Made by a program: the position numbers and the translations under genes. This document shows, in pieces, positions 54,442-64,000 of a stretch of 64,000 bases of DNA. Below the pieces are notes generated by a model that saw nothing but the letters and a program-made list of their open reading frames with translations, searched no databases and was not told the origin of the DNA. The number at the start of each line of letters is the position of its first letter. Position 1 is the first letter of the stretch. Location of the stretch: contig NC_030988.1 of NCBI RefSeq assembly GCF_000149955.1, positions 1,250,167 through 1,314,166 on the forward strand, written 5' to 3'. Origin of the DNA: Fusarium oxysporum f. sp. lycopersici 4287. Taxonomy: Eukaryota; Ascomycota; Sordariomycetes; Hypocreales; Nectriaceae.

Positions 54442-56917
54442 TAGTGATGCAATTTCTTGTACACGTACGTACGTACGTACTGTATTTTAGCCGCTGTACG
54501 TACGTACAACCTTATTGTACGTACAAATATGTACCATACAAATGTCCCCCTTCCTTTTTAGGTAATACTGGTAACTTAGTAGGCTTCTCACGGTCCTCGT
54601 CTTCTGCCATTTTGGCCTCAAACCTCTGATTCCACCTCAGTGCCAACCCCCAATATATCACCCGTCGACTGTAATACACCCTCCCACTCAAAATCTCCAC
54701 TGGTGGAGGCCATCACACCATCCATCCAGACCTTCTTGCCCTGCGCATTCACAAATAACTCGAGATATGAATCTTCGAGTCCTAGCCAGTCCTTCTCCTC
54801 AAGATCCGCCCAGCGCTTTTTATGGGCGTACTTCTGATCCTTAAGGCGATCTAATACGCGGTCGTTCATAAAAATGAAAGCCTGCATGTCAGCGTGCATG
54901 GGCGTAAGGCGATTTCGAGCTTTCGTGTGTATGAAATTAATAGCAGAGAAACTTCGTTCTGAGGGCACAGAGTTCGCAAGCGTGTTCATTACCTTCACGG
55001 CTACTCTAGCCAGAATCGAGCCCTGGTTGAGGAGGCACTGCCACGCCATTGCTGGCTTGAAGCCATCATCGTATACAGCGCTGTGCTTATTAAACAAGCC
55101 GTCTGGGCCGCCTGTACGCATTCGGAAGTGTGTGAATTCGGAAAGGGCACGGTGATATTCGTCGTCGTTTTTCAGCTGTTTCTGCATATACTCTTGTACG
55201 CGCGCAAAGACGCTAGGCGGCAGTTTCGAATTTGGACCTGTTGTATCAGGCCGGAGGGCATCGGCGATCCAATGTATATCGTACGTCTGCTTATCGAGCC
55301 GGGCTTTGAATATAGCGTCAATGTCGTCCCACGGAATATCAGGAAACTGATCAGCCTCTCCCATCTCAGACCATTTGCTTTTGATTTGCAGCCAGCGATT
55401 TACAACGTGTGCGATTCCCGCCCCATCAGCCTCGGAAGCGTGTTGAAATTCGTTCACGGGTTTTAGCACAGCGATCGCAGCCTCCAGTTTTAGCCAGAAG
55501 CTGTTGTCTTTGATGATTCGAACCGCTTCGGGCAGGAGAACGGGGCAATCTTGAGATCGCAGCTCATCCCGTACGTCTTTTCGAATAGACCAGTCTCTGG
55601 CAGGGTCTCGAGAACGGAGGAGGGAGAAGAAAGAATTGTACTGAGAACCCCAGCGTGTAATTATGCTATTCGGAACGAGCGAGTTAGTATATCGATTTCT
55701 CAGTCACAGCTAACGATTTACCGTTACCTTCTGATCAGCGCGCGAGTTACTCCGTTCCACCTTGTGCGTTGGCACATTCTCAATCTTTGCAATTGTAATT
55801 TAGACCGTGAGAAGAACTTGAGAAGGGTGCTGACGTTATTACAGAGATCCTCAAAGAATGGAAGAAGAAGGATATCTTTAATTAGAAGCTGAAGGCCGTG
55901 AGAATCGCATAGAGAGAAGTTGATATGTGAGAGCTCTGGGAATCTCCCTAGCAAGCCGTGTACAGAGCGCATCGTGTTTTCGGTATCTGTACAGATAGAA
56001 TTGATTCTGGAGAGATCACCGCCGCACAGTTGCTGCATTTCTCCCCATATCAGCTTCACCCAATTCTCCGCTGTGTGCTGTTCGTCTCCCGTGTCAAACG
56101 TTTTCCAGTAGAAGGCTGGGCCGTCTGGTAGCTGTACCGAGATATTAACGATTCTGTGACCCGAGACATTATCTGAAGCGTCAAATATGATGTTGAGCCA
56201 TTCAAAGCTGGTAATGCGTTTGAAAACCTCGTCATAGAGTTCCTGATAGAAGTCGGGAAGAATTCTCGTGATGGCGGCGCGGCTAGGAGGCTTCCAGCCA
56301 GGCTTAATGCGAGTGAAGAAATAACGCCAACGGCGGCTCTCGAAGAGGCTGAAGGGCCGACCACCGGCGATTACAGCAGCGGCGGCATCATAGGCATAAC
56401 TGTGACTCTCGTCCTGCGAGATATGCTGAATTCCGACCTCGGTTATCTTCTTTTGTATGGCTTCTGAGTAGGAGGGAAGATAGCCAGCGTTATCTTGAGT
56501 TTGACGCTCTTGTCGCTGCTTGGCTTGCCATTTCTCACACGCAGCGAGATGCTCTTTCGGCCTCCCAACAGAGGTCGCTGCAAAATCTTTTTGGCAGTGA
56601 CGGCATCTGTATCGCTTGCTTTTCTTGGAGTTAGAGCGGCCGAGGTCGATAAACTGTCGCCAAACGAAGGCAGCGTTAGCTTGGGTGGGCGCCATCTTTT
56701 TGGCGATACCTTCAATCGGGAGAGAATGGCAGAGTGTGTTGAGCTGCTCAGCCAACGGAGTTTTTGTACAGCCCCCCGTATTTGTATAATATGACCCACA
56801 AATTCCCCTATTAGGATTATTATGGAACCCATTGTACGTACATAGTACGTGTACGTACTTTTTCTTTCTGTACGTACGTACGTACAACACGGTTGTACAT
56901 ACTGTACAACATCACTA
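54442..56917 (-). mobile_element. hAT element with GTACGTAC subterminal arrays
   Basis: Ends TAGTGATG (54442) and CATCACTA (56917). Within about 110 bp of each end are clusters of GTACGTAC, TTGTACGTAC and TGTACAAC on both strands. An 8-bp word ACTGCCTC occurs immediately left (54434-54441) and 6 bp beyond the right end, so the exact right border or the duplication is ambiguous. It holds one complete transposase gene. Confidence 0.75.
54618..56695 (-). CDS. hAT transposase, full length
   Basis: Exons 56695-55728 and 55665-54618 join across a 62-nt intron (GTAACG...AATAG, phase 2) to give 671 residues without stops. The start is MAPTQANAAFVWRQF. BED-like finger YRCRHCQKDFAATSVGRPKE with HLAACEKW. 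Core: LNIIFDASDNVSGHRIVNIS (first Asp), YWKTFDTGDEQHTAENW, SICTDTENTMRSVHGLL (second Asp) and FSLCDSHGLQLLIKDIL. C-terminal NSVPSERSFSAINFIHTKAR supplies the conserved Glu. The protein is related along its length to the damaged inner hAT at 46506-48538. Openness suggests recent or current activity. Confidence 0.88.
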
Positions 56918-57424
56918 GGCAGACTGCCTCGGCAGAAGACTGGGACCAGTGCCGATGTATGAAATACCCTAGCACGGGAACCCCCAATGACTGTGCCACG
57001 ATCAAGGCCTGCGGCAGTGGTAAACACCGCGCGATATGTAAGAGGTTTTATGTTTATACGAGTGGCACTTGCTGACTTACTATAGCCATCTACAAAAATG
57101 GGGATATATGGGTATGATATCGTCGGTCAACAATTAGGTGCGGCAACTTATTGGATATTCTAGTGTGAAAAGACCGATGTGGCAATCAATGGCCCCGAAT
57201 TTTATCGAACCTGTTACGACCTTCTGCAAGACCCGAAACCTAACTCCGAAGCCGATAGCTGTTGTATAAAGGGCGACAGAGCATCGGATGGATGCTTCAA
57301 GTAATACCCATCTCTTGGGTGTAAGGGTTGGGATTTTAATTTAACTTAATGGATATTCTGGCTGGCAACCATATGGCCGCTTAGGTTCCCTCTAGGAGCA
57401 TAAGATACATTAAGCTATTTTAAC
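56918..57424. other. No gene recognised
   Basis: About 500 bp. No frame or repeat could be assigned. Confidence 0.4.
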
Positions 57425-57799
57425 CTACATGATAAGCGAGTGAAACAGACAAGCGAGTGGAACAAAAATCCCTCAACCTACATCATTTCTAGTTGATCAA
57501 TTGATTCTCAACCACCCAATATGTGACAGTTAAATAAAGAAGCTGATATCCTGCTTGCTATTTAAGCTCTTCAAAATGACCCAAAACCAAGTCTCCGACG
57601 CGCCGCAAAAATCTACAAAGTTAGCCTTACAACCCTTTGGCGTCGGCAGCAAGGCATTCTTTCCCAGCGCGACACTATCCCGAAATCACGCAAACTATCT
57701 GATCTAGAAGAACAGATAATGAGCCAAAATGGCTGGACAAATAACGAACTGGGCCTTGAGTGGCTAAAGTACTTTAATCGGTCTACAACTAACCGATCA
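57425..57799 (+). pseudogene. pogo/Fot-type relic with internal deletion
   Basis: An end-like sequence CTACATGATAAGCGAGTG at about 57425 precedes a frame from about 57541: ADILLAI-stop-ALQNDPKPSLRRAA, IYKVSLTTLWRRQQGILSQR, SRKLSDLEEQIM then directly SQNGWTNNELGLEWLKYFNR. The first part is the helix-turn-helix and the last is from the catalytic domain, so the middle is deleted in frame. The TAA is one C-to-T step from CAA. It is cut near 57800 by a hAT-like terminus. Confidence 0.7.
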
Positions 57800-58110
57800 A
57801 CAGGCTGGCGATCCATTCCACGTCCACCGTCCACGTATCCACGGCGTGGAAATGGATGGTCCGTGCATCCATTTCCATCCATTCCATGGAGGGCGCCCGC
57901 TACACGCGCGCCCGGATGCGCATTTAGATTTCTTTACGTTTTCTATAATAACCTAACATTTCATTCATATTACATTATAAAAATTCTGTATGTAATATGT
58001 AATAGCATCATAAATATGCCTATGATCTTAATTTTCTTATCATAATTTTCTTTAATTTTATTATAAGTTGAATGAGACCAATCGCGCGCCCGGGCGCGCG
58101 AATTTCATGA
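57800..58110. repeat. hAT-like terminal fragment with ATCCA repeats
   Basis: CAGGCTGGCGATCCATTCCA is followed by repeated TCCAC/ATCCATT words and complements, as in the hAT ends at 21975 and 62526. It is followed by GC-rich palindromes (GCGCGCCCGGATGCGC, CGCGCGCCCGGGCGCGCG). No transposase. Right border not found. Confidence 0.45.
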
Positions 58111-58501
58111 ATGATGACTAAGCGCAGGTTGAAATACGGCCCCTCATACATGTACGCTCGAGCGTACAAATAAGGTCACGTGATATACTGTACGCTCGAG
58201 GCGTACAAATAAGATCCTGTCGCAGGGTAGGCATTAGTAATCTAGCTGTATGCTTTAAGTAACTCTGCGGGATGGAATACCCCGCACAAGAGAGAACTTA
58301 AGACAATCAATCAACACATTTGCTGCTGCTCATCATATTCACTCTAACCCTTTAAGCACGCTCAGTGCGACAGATCCCGTTATGTAAGAGGCATATGTGG
58401 CCTAATTGCAAAGCGGCCATACACCGCAGATTAACCCCATATTTAGCAATCAACCGCTTCTACGGTATTAATTCTTATTGCCGCGCCTTGCTTCTGCTAT
58501 A
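58111..58501. other. 5' region of MULE copy 2
   Basis: Contains repeated TGTACGCTCGAG-like words at 58150-58210. A terminal inverted repeat matching the 3' side was not found, so the element boundary is undefined. Confidence 0.35.
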
Positions 58502-61312
58502 ATGGATCCAATTGGTGACTCTCATGGCTTCCCCAGGGATGTTCTTCCTCCTGAAGGCGAATTTAGCTCACGAGAGGAACTAGTAAGAGCAATTAACGCT
58601 TGGGCAGCGCCACGAGGCTACGCCTTTATCTCCCAAAGGTCTTGTAAGACTACCAATGGGAGAGTTAGGGTTACCTTTATATGTGACCGCGGAGGAGGGC
58701 GTGCCCCTTCTACATCCCCTAAGAAACGGATACGCAAGACTGCATCACGTCGTACGGGATGCCTCTTCTCTGTGATAGCAAAGGAGAGCCTATGCGGGAC
58801 TCAATGGAGCCTGAGGCATCGTCCCGGCCCTGGCTTCGATCAACACAATCATGAACCAAGTTTCCACCAAGTGGCACATCCAGTACATCGTCAATTGTCA
58901 AGCTCAGATGAATCAACAGTCCACCAGCTCGCCAACGCCGGTATTGCGCCTAAGGAGATCAGATCCTATTTGCGCACGACTTCAGATACACTTGCCACAC
59001 AGCAAGATATCTATAACTGCATTGCACGAGGCAAACGGGATCTTGCCAAGGGTCAAAGCAACATACATGCCCTTGCTGATCAGCTCAATAGCAGCGCTCG
59101 CAATAGTCCAGACCATTTGGACTGTTAGTCCAGACTGTAGATCAGGGCAGGGAATACGGACGCCCGGTGTGGACGCTAAGAACGCTAGGTTGTTGGTATG
59201 GTGTTACAAAACCAGGGCACCCATGATTGTTGCTGTACCAACCATTTTATTTTGGATATTTCCGATCAATTTATTGGTGCGATCCGATCAACACGGCTCG
59301 TTTCAAGGGACGCATCATCCTAGCCGTCAATCCACGAACGCCCGTCGTGGATTGATTGTTGATTTTGGATTGCAGTCTGGACTAATAGTCCAAATGGTCT
59401 GGACTATTGCGAGCGCTGCTCAATAGCGAGGGCTTCTGGAGCGAGATTCGCCTCGACGAGGGTGGCAGAGTTACAGCAGTATTATTTGCACATCCGCAGT
59501 CACTGGAATACCTCAAATTATATCCTGAAGTGCTTCTATTGGATTGTACGTATAAGACCAATAAGTACAAGATGCCCCTTCTCGATATAGTTGGTATTGA
59601 TGCTTGTCAACGATCCTTCTGTATTGCATTTGCCTTCCTTAGCGGCGAGGAAGAGAATGACTTCATCTGGGCTCTTGAACGGTTGAGGCATATGTATGAG
59701 CTTCACGGGGTAGCTATTCCTTCTGTAATACTCACAGATCGCTGCCTTGCTTGTATAAATGCCATTTCCTCTTCTTCTTGCTTCCCTGAGCCAGCCTTAC
59801 TCTTATGCCTATGGCATATTAATAAGGCCGTCCTGACACATTGTATGCCTATATTTACTCGACATAAGGGCAGCCCTAAGGGGCAAGAAGAGTGGAAGCA
59901 ATTCTATGACCTATGGCATGGGATTGTTGCCTCACCAACTGAAGATATATACAACGAGAGGCTTAAGAAGTGGAAGAAGCATTACCTTCCTATGCACGTT
60001 GAAGAAGTAGGCTATATCTTGGAGACCTGGCTAGATCCCCATAAGCAGAGATTCGTCAAGGCTTGGGTTCACCAACATCTTCACTTCGAGCAATTTGTTA
60101 CCTCTCGGGCCGAGGGCATTCATCAGCTCATTAAGAGTCATTTGAAACACTCTCAAGTTGACCTCTTTGAGGCCTGGAGGATCATCAAGCTTGTTCTATC
60201 GAATCAGCTTTCCGAGCTCAAGGCCAACCAGGCCAAGCAGCAGATCACCACACCTCTCGATATATCTGGGGTGTTATATGGCAATATCCGCGGCTGGATC
60301 TCACACGAAGCCCTGCGGAAGGTTGATGGTCAACGGGCACGGCTATTAAAGGAGATTCCCGCGTGTACAGGGGTCTTCGCAAAGACTCTCAGTCTACCTT
60401 GCGCTCATAACCTTCAGCCTTTACTGGCGCGAGGTCTGCCCCTTCAACTATACCATTTCCATTCACATTGGCACCTCCAACGCTCAGGAACCCCCCAGCT
60501 TATTGTCGAGCCTCGCAAGCTATTTGATCGCCTAGCAGCTAATTCGACACTGCCATCGTCAAGCACGCAGCGTGAGCCTTCTGCCTTCGAAGCCATTGAA
60601 AAGGCATCACAGCCAAGGGCACTGCCAAAATGCTCGAGATGCCATAACTATGGCCATAAGATGACATCGAAAGCGTGCCCATTGCGATACGAAGATCTAT
60701 TGGAGCCCCCCCCCTCCGATCACCACGACAACGCACACATTAACACATACAGCTACTCGCTCTGTAACCCGCTCGCTATCCCCATCATCCCCATCAGGAG
60801 TCTCCGTTATATCCGAGATTGTAGCTTATACAACAACGCATATGACGACACACACAACAACCCATATGGTATCTCCTCCAACAGCTAAATCGGCAGCTAT
60901 TACTACACCACGTGTGCCTGTATTACAACCTGATGACCCCCGTGCTATTTTCCAACGATATAAGGAAGCACGAGAAGCTTGGTATGCTACACTGCCTCAA
61001 GGGGGCCTCAAGACTAACCAGCAGTATCGGAGGGCTATGGGGTTGCCTCAACGCTATAGCAAAGCGGAATATAACTGGTGCCTTGACTATAAGCAAATGG
61101 GGAGGCGTTGTAGGGCCGGAACTAACATGAGAGAGTGGACTAAGGAGGAGATGATGAGTTATCTTGACTGGGATAAGGCTGAGGACGAGAGCGTTGAGCA
61201 GAATGTAAGGATAGAGATGGCAAAGCAGCCCTTCTCTAGGCGGCGAGGCATGCAAGATATCTGGGATGCCGCCGAGAGGGATCTTGAAGTACATTATATA
61301 TCTTCACGATAG
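58502..61312 (+). pseudogene. MULE transposase, copy 2, interrupted by a MITE
   Basis: From ATG at 58502 (MDPIGDSHGFPRDVLPPEGE) through the N-terminal basic domain (HNHEPSFHQ) to LADQLNS at 59092. Here a 325-bp MITE intervenes; the frame resumes at 59428 with EGFWSEIRLDE. Catalytic segments: LLDCTYKTNKYKMPLLDIVG, SVILTDRCLACINAI, LCLWHINKAVL and TSRAEGIHQLIKSHLKH. Then a SWIM-like CTGVFAKTLSLPCAH and the knuckle CSRCHNYGHKMTSKAC. A run of nine C (60706-60714) throws the frame one base off a Thr-rich linker that leads into the conserved C-terminal block (PDDPRAIFQRYKEAREAWYA to the stop at 61312). Apart from the MITE and the C-run, no lesion was seen. Confidence 0.85.
59093..59417. mobile_element. 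325-bp MULE-type MITE inside the MULE transposase
   Basis: Perfect 10-bp duplications GCTCAATAGC at 59083-59092 and 59418-59427. TIRs of about 45 bp start AGCGCTCGCAATAGTCCAGA, one mismatch. A 9-10 bp duplication is typical of Mutator-like elements. Removal of the MITE plus one duplication rejoins LADQLNS with EGFWSE in frame. Confidence 0.93.
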
Positions 61313-61469
61313 TATTTGATGTGGAAATAGAGAACTCTTACCAAAGGAAAAGGCTCTGCTTTGTCTACCGCACGCATTGAGGCGATTCACTTATACCACG
61401 ATAGCTACAGTGACGTGAGGGGGCATTATCAGTTCTTCACGGCCACAGGCAGCGCTGCCCTCAAATCAA
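61313..61469. other. 3' flank of MULE copy 2
   Basis: No gene. The stretch TGACGTGAGGGGGCATTATC may be near an element end, but no partner was found upstream. Confidence 0.3.
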
Positions 61470-62225
61470 ACAAATCAAATCCGGGGTCATATTTGAGATA
61501 TTTGATAACTCTCAAGACTGGATTTGTTGTTTGAAATATTTATTCAAATATTTCAAATATTTCAAATCTTACCCTCTATGCTTCCATGCTAACATCTCCA
61601 ATCTCCCATTGGACCTCCTCCCCCCCACCTATTGTCGCCCCTAGCTTCACCGCACCATGTCTGACCCAGTTCTTAAGGCATTGTAACTTCTCCAGCGTTT
61701 CCGTCGTCATCGAAAGCCTCTGCGTCGTCAGCGTTAGCTTGGCTAGGCTGAACGACCTCTCGCAATCAGTCGCCATCGCCGGTATCGCGAGTATATCGAG
61801 AGCCAATTGGCTGATCATCGGGAATTGTCCCTGGTGAGCCATCCACCACTCGATTGGATCCTCAGTCTCTTGCGGCTCTAGCCGCAGATACCGCTCAAGC
61901 TCGCTTCCCATCACCGTAGTCTTCGCTGTCCTGCTTTTAATCCATTGCTTGAACACGCTAACTTCAGTTGTCGTCCTTGGTACGCTTAAGGATGTCGATG
62001 TGTCCATGATCATCTTCTGCTGCTCATCCACCGGCCGGTTGCAGTGGTACCAACGGTCCAAGTAGTCAGATAGTCCAATTTTGGCATCCCTCACCCACAC
62101 AAGCTGCTCTTCCGACGCCCAGTTCACCTCCAGATAGTTCATACCGAGTGATGGGTGGAGGATGATGGATGCAGCGAACAACGGCGAGTCTCCAAGCTTG
62201 GTGTAGTACTCGTTTAGTTTTCTGC
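61470..62225 (-). mobile_element. hAT element, left end and transposase C-terminus only
   Basis: Subterminal DNA at 61470-61570 is packed with ATTTGAAATATTT-type palindromes (CAAATATTTCAAATATTTC). The minus frame 62225-61576 encodes LGDSPLFAASIILHPSLGMN, EWWMAHQGQFPMISQLALDI and TDCERSFSLAKLTLTTQRLS, the hAT C-terminal region. The N-terminal two-thirds are missing. The 5' cut lies at about 62225. Confidence 0.7.
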
Positions 62226-62525
62226 CAGGCAGTCATGATGGACAAGTCTTAAATAGTGTCGGTGATCCTTTCCCATGTCATCGATTCCTAAATTGATCCT
62301 GCGATGGCTTTGCCTTGATCCATCAATTCGCATTGTTCCTCGAGGCCACGATCTGACCCAAGGGGGCCTTGCCTGGACTTTCGCGGATGGGATATCCGTC
62401 CTCGCAATCCCTAAATCGAGCAGGGAAAGCTGCCGGTTACGGTCCCTGGTTCGCCCTCGTGCTTTTAATCCATGGCTTGCAGACGCCCTCGAGCCAGCTC
62501 GGCCTGCGAGGCTTAAGGATGCCGC
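62226..62525. other. Spacer between two hAT relics
   Basis: About 300 bp without a recognisable gene; frames here show no family features. Confidence 0.4.
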
Positions 62526-64000
62526 CAGGGTCCAAATCCATACCACGAAATCCACATATGGATCCATAATGTGGATCCATATCCATTCCATTCCATTCCA
62601 CGTAGGCTTCAGCTTTTCCACATCCACGCCACGGAACCCCTTCCACATGTTCCACATGTGGAAATTGTGGAAAGGAATGGAAATTTAGGTGGGGTTTGAA
62701 AATACCTGGATTTCCTTGTGAAATAGCGCATACCCTAAGTACTTTCCATAGCCAATAACAACGCAATAGCAACAATTTTCCACTCCGTTTTACCCGTACA
62801 CAAAGTTCAAACAAGTCTATTCTAGGAGGGTTTACTATTACTCACGCCCTGACTACTCCAAACCGAAATGGCCACCCTTCATCCTACCAAGTCAACCACA
62901 CCCGTTCCAGAACGTACAGAAGAAGACAATCAACGACTCTTTCAGCTCTACAAAGGCTGGACCTTGACGGAGAGAGACGGCCAAGTGCGTCAATGGGTAT
63001 ATCAGTTCGGCTACGATATCCAGCATGCCGATAAGGGGGAACGCCGATGGGTGTGTTGCCTTTGCATCAAGCAAAAGCGGCCGAGGCCAAAGAGTTACGC
63101 CATCAAAGGGTTGCAGAACGCTGAGGGCCCCCTGTACACGGACCACAATGGCATCATGGATCCGACAGGCAAGAGGCAAAAGCCTACAAAGGCATCCGAG
63201 AAAGCACATCAGTCCATTGCAACAATCCTACAGTTGAACCCGAAGGAGCCGAAGGAACAAGATTTGATCAATACCTTGATCAAACGTTTCGACAAAACTG
63301 TATTCCAGCAGAAACTTGTCAACTGGATTGTCAACTCTAACCAATCCTTCTCGATCGTCAACGATCAAGATCTTCGAGACATCTTCAACTACCTCAATCC
63401 ATCTGTCGAGATCACAAAAGCTAACATTACTGACGTGACCGTGCGTGCCATCGCAGAACGAGAATTTACCAACAACATGGAAAGAGTGAAAGATGCTTTG
63501 CGAAAGAGTCCGGGACAGATCCATATCCAGTACGATGGCTGGAAGTCTGGTAACCGACACGCCCTTATACGGCATCACATGTGTGTTTCGGGATTCAAAT
63601 AATCGGCCACAGAAGTGTGTCCTCGGACTGCCTGAGCTTACAGAGCGGCACACAGGCGAGAATATCGCCGGGCAGATTATCGAGATCATTCGGGAGTACG
63701 AGATCAGCGATAAACTCGGGTATTTCACATTGGATAATGCCGGTAACAATAAAACCTCGATGGGGGAGCTTGGATTAGAGTTTGGCTTCGACTGGGAGAA
63801 GCGATGGGTTCGCTGCGTTGGCCACGTTGTCAACATAGTAGTGAAACAGATGCTGTATGGCAAGAACCCGGATGCTTTCGAGAAAGAGGTCTTCGAAGGA
63901 CTTCACACGGCAGCGAAGGAGCATGAAGTCTGGAGGAGGCGAGGCTCTGTTGGAAAATGGCATAACTTTGCTGTTGTAGGTGGCTGAGTCCCCGGCTTTA
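62526..64000 (+). mobile_element. hAT element running off the window
   Basis: The left end CAGGGTCCAAATCCATACCA resembles the hAT end at 21975. Subterminal repeats include CCATTCCATTCC, GGATCCATA and TTCCACATGTGGAA. The transposase frame follows. The right part lies beyond the window. Confidence 0.65.
62868..63987 (+). pseudogene. hAT transposase with one frameshift
   Basis: ATG at 62868 (MATLHPTKSTTPVPERTEED). BED-like finger RWVCCLCIKQKRPRPKSYAI, linker PKEQDLINTLIKRFDKTVFQ and LRDIFNYLNPSVEITKANIT, then first Asp in IQYDGWKSGNRHAL. One extra base at about 63566 shifts the frame; the other frame continues YGITCVFRDSNNRPQKCVLG, YFTLDNAGNNKTSMGELG (second Asp), VRCVGHVVNIVVKQMLYG and WRRRGSVGKWHNF. 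It is colinear with the protein at 22808. The stop at 63985-63987 may lie in an intron (GTAGGT nearby). Confidence 0.8.

Noticed and set aside
54460..54530. Regular GTACGTAC words considered as a CRISPR-like or satellite array
   Set aside because: No unique spacers of fixed length; the words are at both ends of a hAT element and fit subterminal binding repeats. Eukaryotic context also excludes CRISPR.
59102..59426. Frames crossing the 59.1-59.4 kb interval as independent genes
   Set aside because: They read through the MITE inserted in the MULE transposase; its duplications define the insert exactly.
1..64000. Possibility that the region is a Starship giant element
   Set aside because: NLR relics can be Starship cargo, but no DUF3435 tyrosine recombinase or related captain gene was seen in any frame, and the contents fit ordinary nested repeats.

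Overview
The window reads as nuclear DNA of a filamentous ascomycete (Pezizomycotina), probably plant-associated. Spliceosomal introns are 49-62 nt, and there is a NACHT/ankyrin NLR relic, a Zn2Cys6 regulator, a secreted GH28 polygalacturonase and a dense mix of fungal transposons. I cannot name the species. Only a few host genes are visible: a large JmjC-domain protein (122-3457), a small LRR/F-box-like ORF (4518-5054), a broken NLR (5299-7079), a coiled-coil kinase-like gene (24888-27356) with a nonsense-riddled paralogue (8531-10693), the polygalacturonase (18787-19984) and the Zn2Cys6 regulator (39813-42654). Almost everything else is mobile DNA, much of it nested.

Layout. 0-14 kb: JmjC gene; a MITE split by a noncoding retroposon with a 13-bp target duplication; NLR and kinase pseudogenes; a decayed MULE with 102-bp inverted ends. 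14-18 kb: a TA-flanked MITE, an AT-rich block with a 100-N assembly gap, the 3' end of a Copia element with its LTR, and three small MITEs. 18.7-20 kb: polygalacturonase. 20.7-28.3 kb: a pogo-type transposase cut by a hAT element, an LTR junction, a retroposon carrying a hairpin array, the intact kinase-like gene and a LINE 3' end. 28.3-37.4 kb: a Helitron (Rep-helicase) split by an apparently intact 3,057-bp hAT element with perfect 8-bp duplications. 38.3-42.7 kb: a second hairpin-array retroposon, a hAT fragment and the regulator gene. 44.7-50.5 kb: a pogo relic, a hAT, another hAT and a retroposon nested together. 52-54 kb: a five-deep nest of TA-inserting MITEs and a solo LTR built around a fold-back element. 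54.4-57 kb: a second apparently intact hAT transposase. 57.4-64 kb: a pogo deletion relic, a MULE whose transposase is interrupted by a MITE with a 10-bp duplication, and two more hAT relics.

Themes. In-frame stops in the broken genes are all TAG, TAA or TGA at positions explicable by C-to-T change (CAG, CAA, CGA), as expected from RIP-like mutation or deamination, while two hAT transposases remain open and are probably younger. The most unusual item is a family of noncoding retroposons (copies at 3564, 24278, 38297 and 49665) with shared ends, simple-repeat tails, 13-14 bp target duplications and, in two copies, a long array of short stem-loops whose arms differ from unit to unit but remain complementary. 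No CRISPR, tRNA, rRNA, biosynthetic cluster or Starship-type tyrosine recombinase was found.
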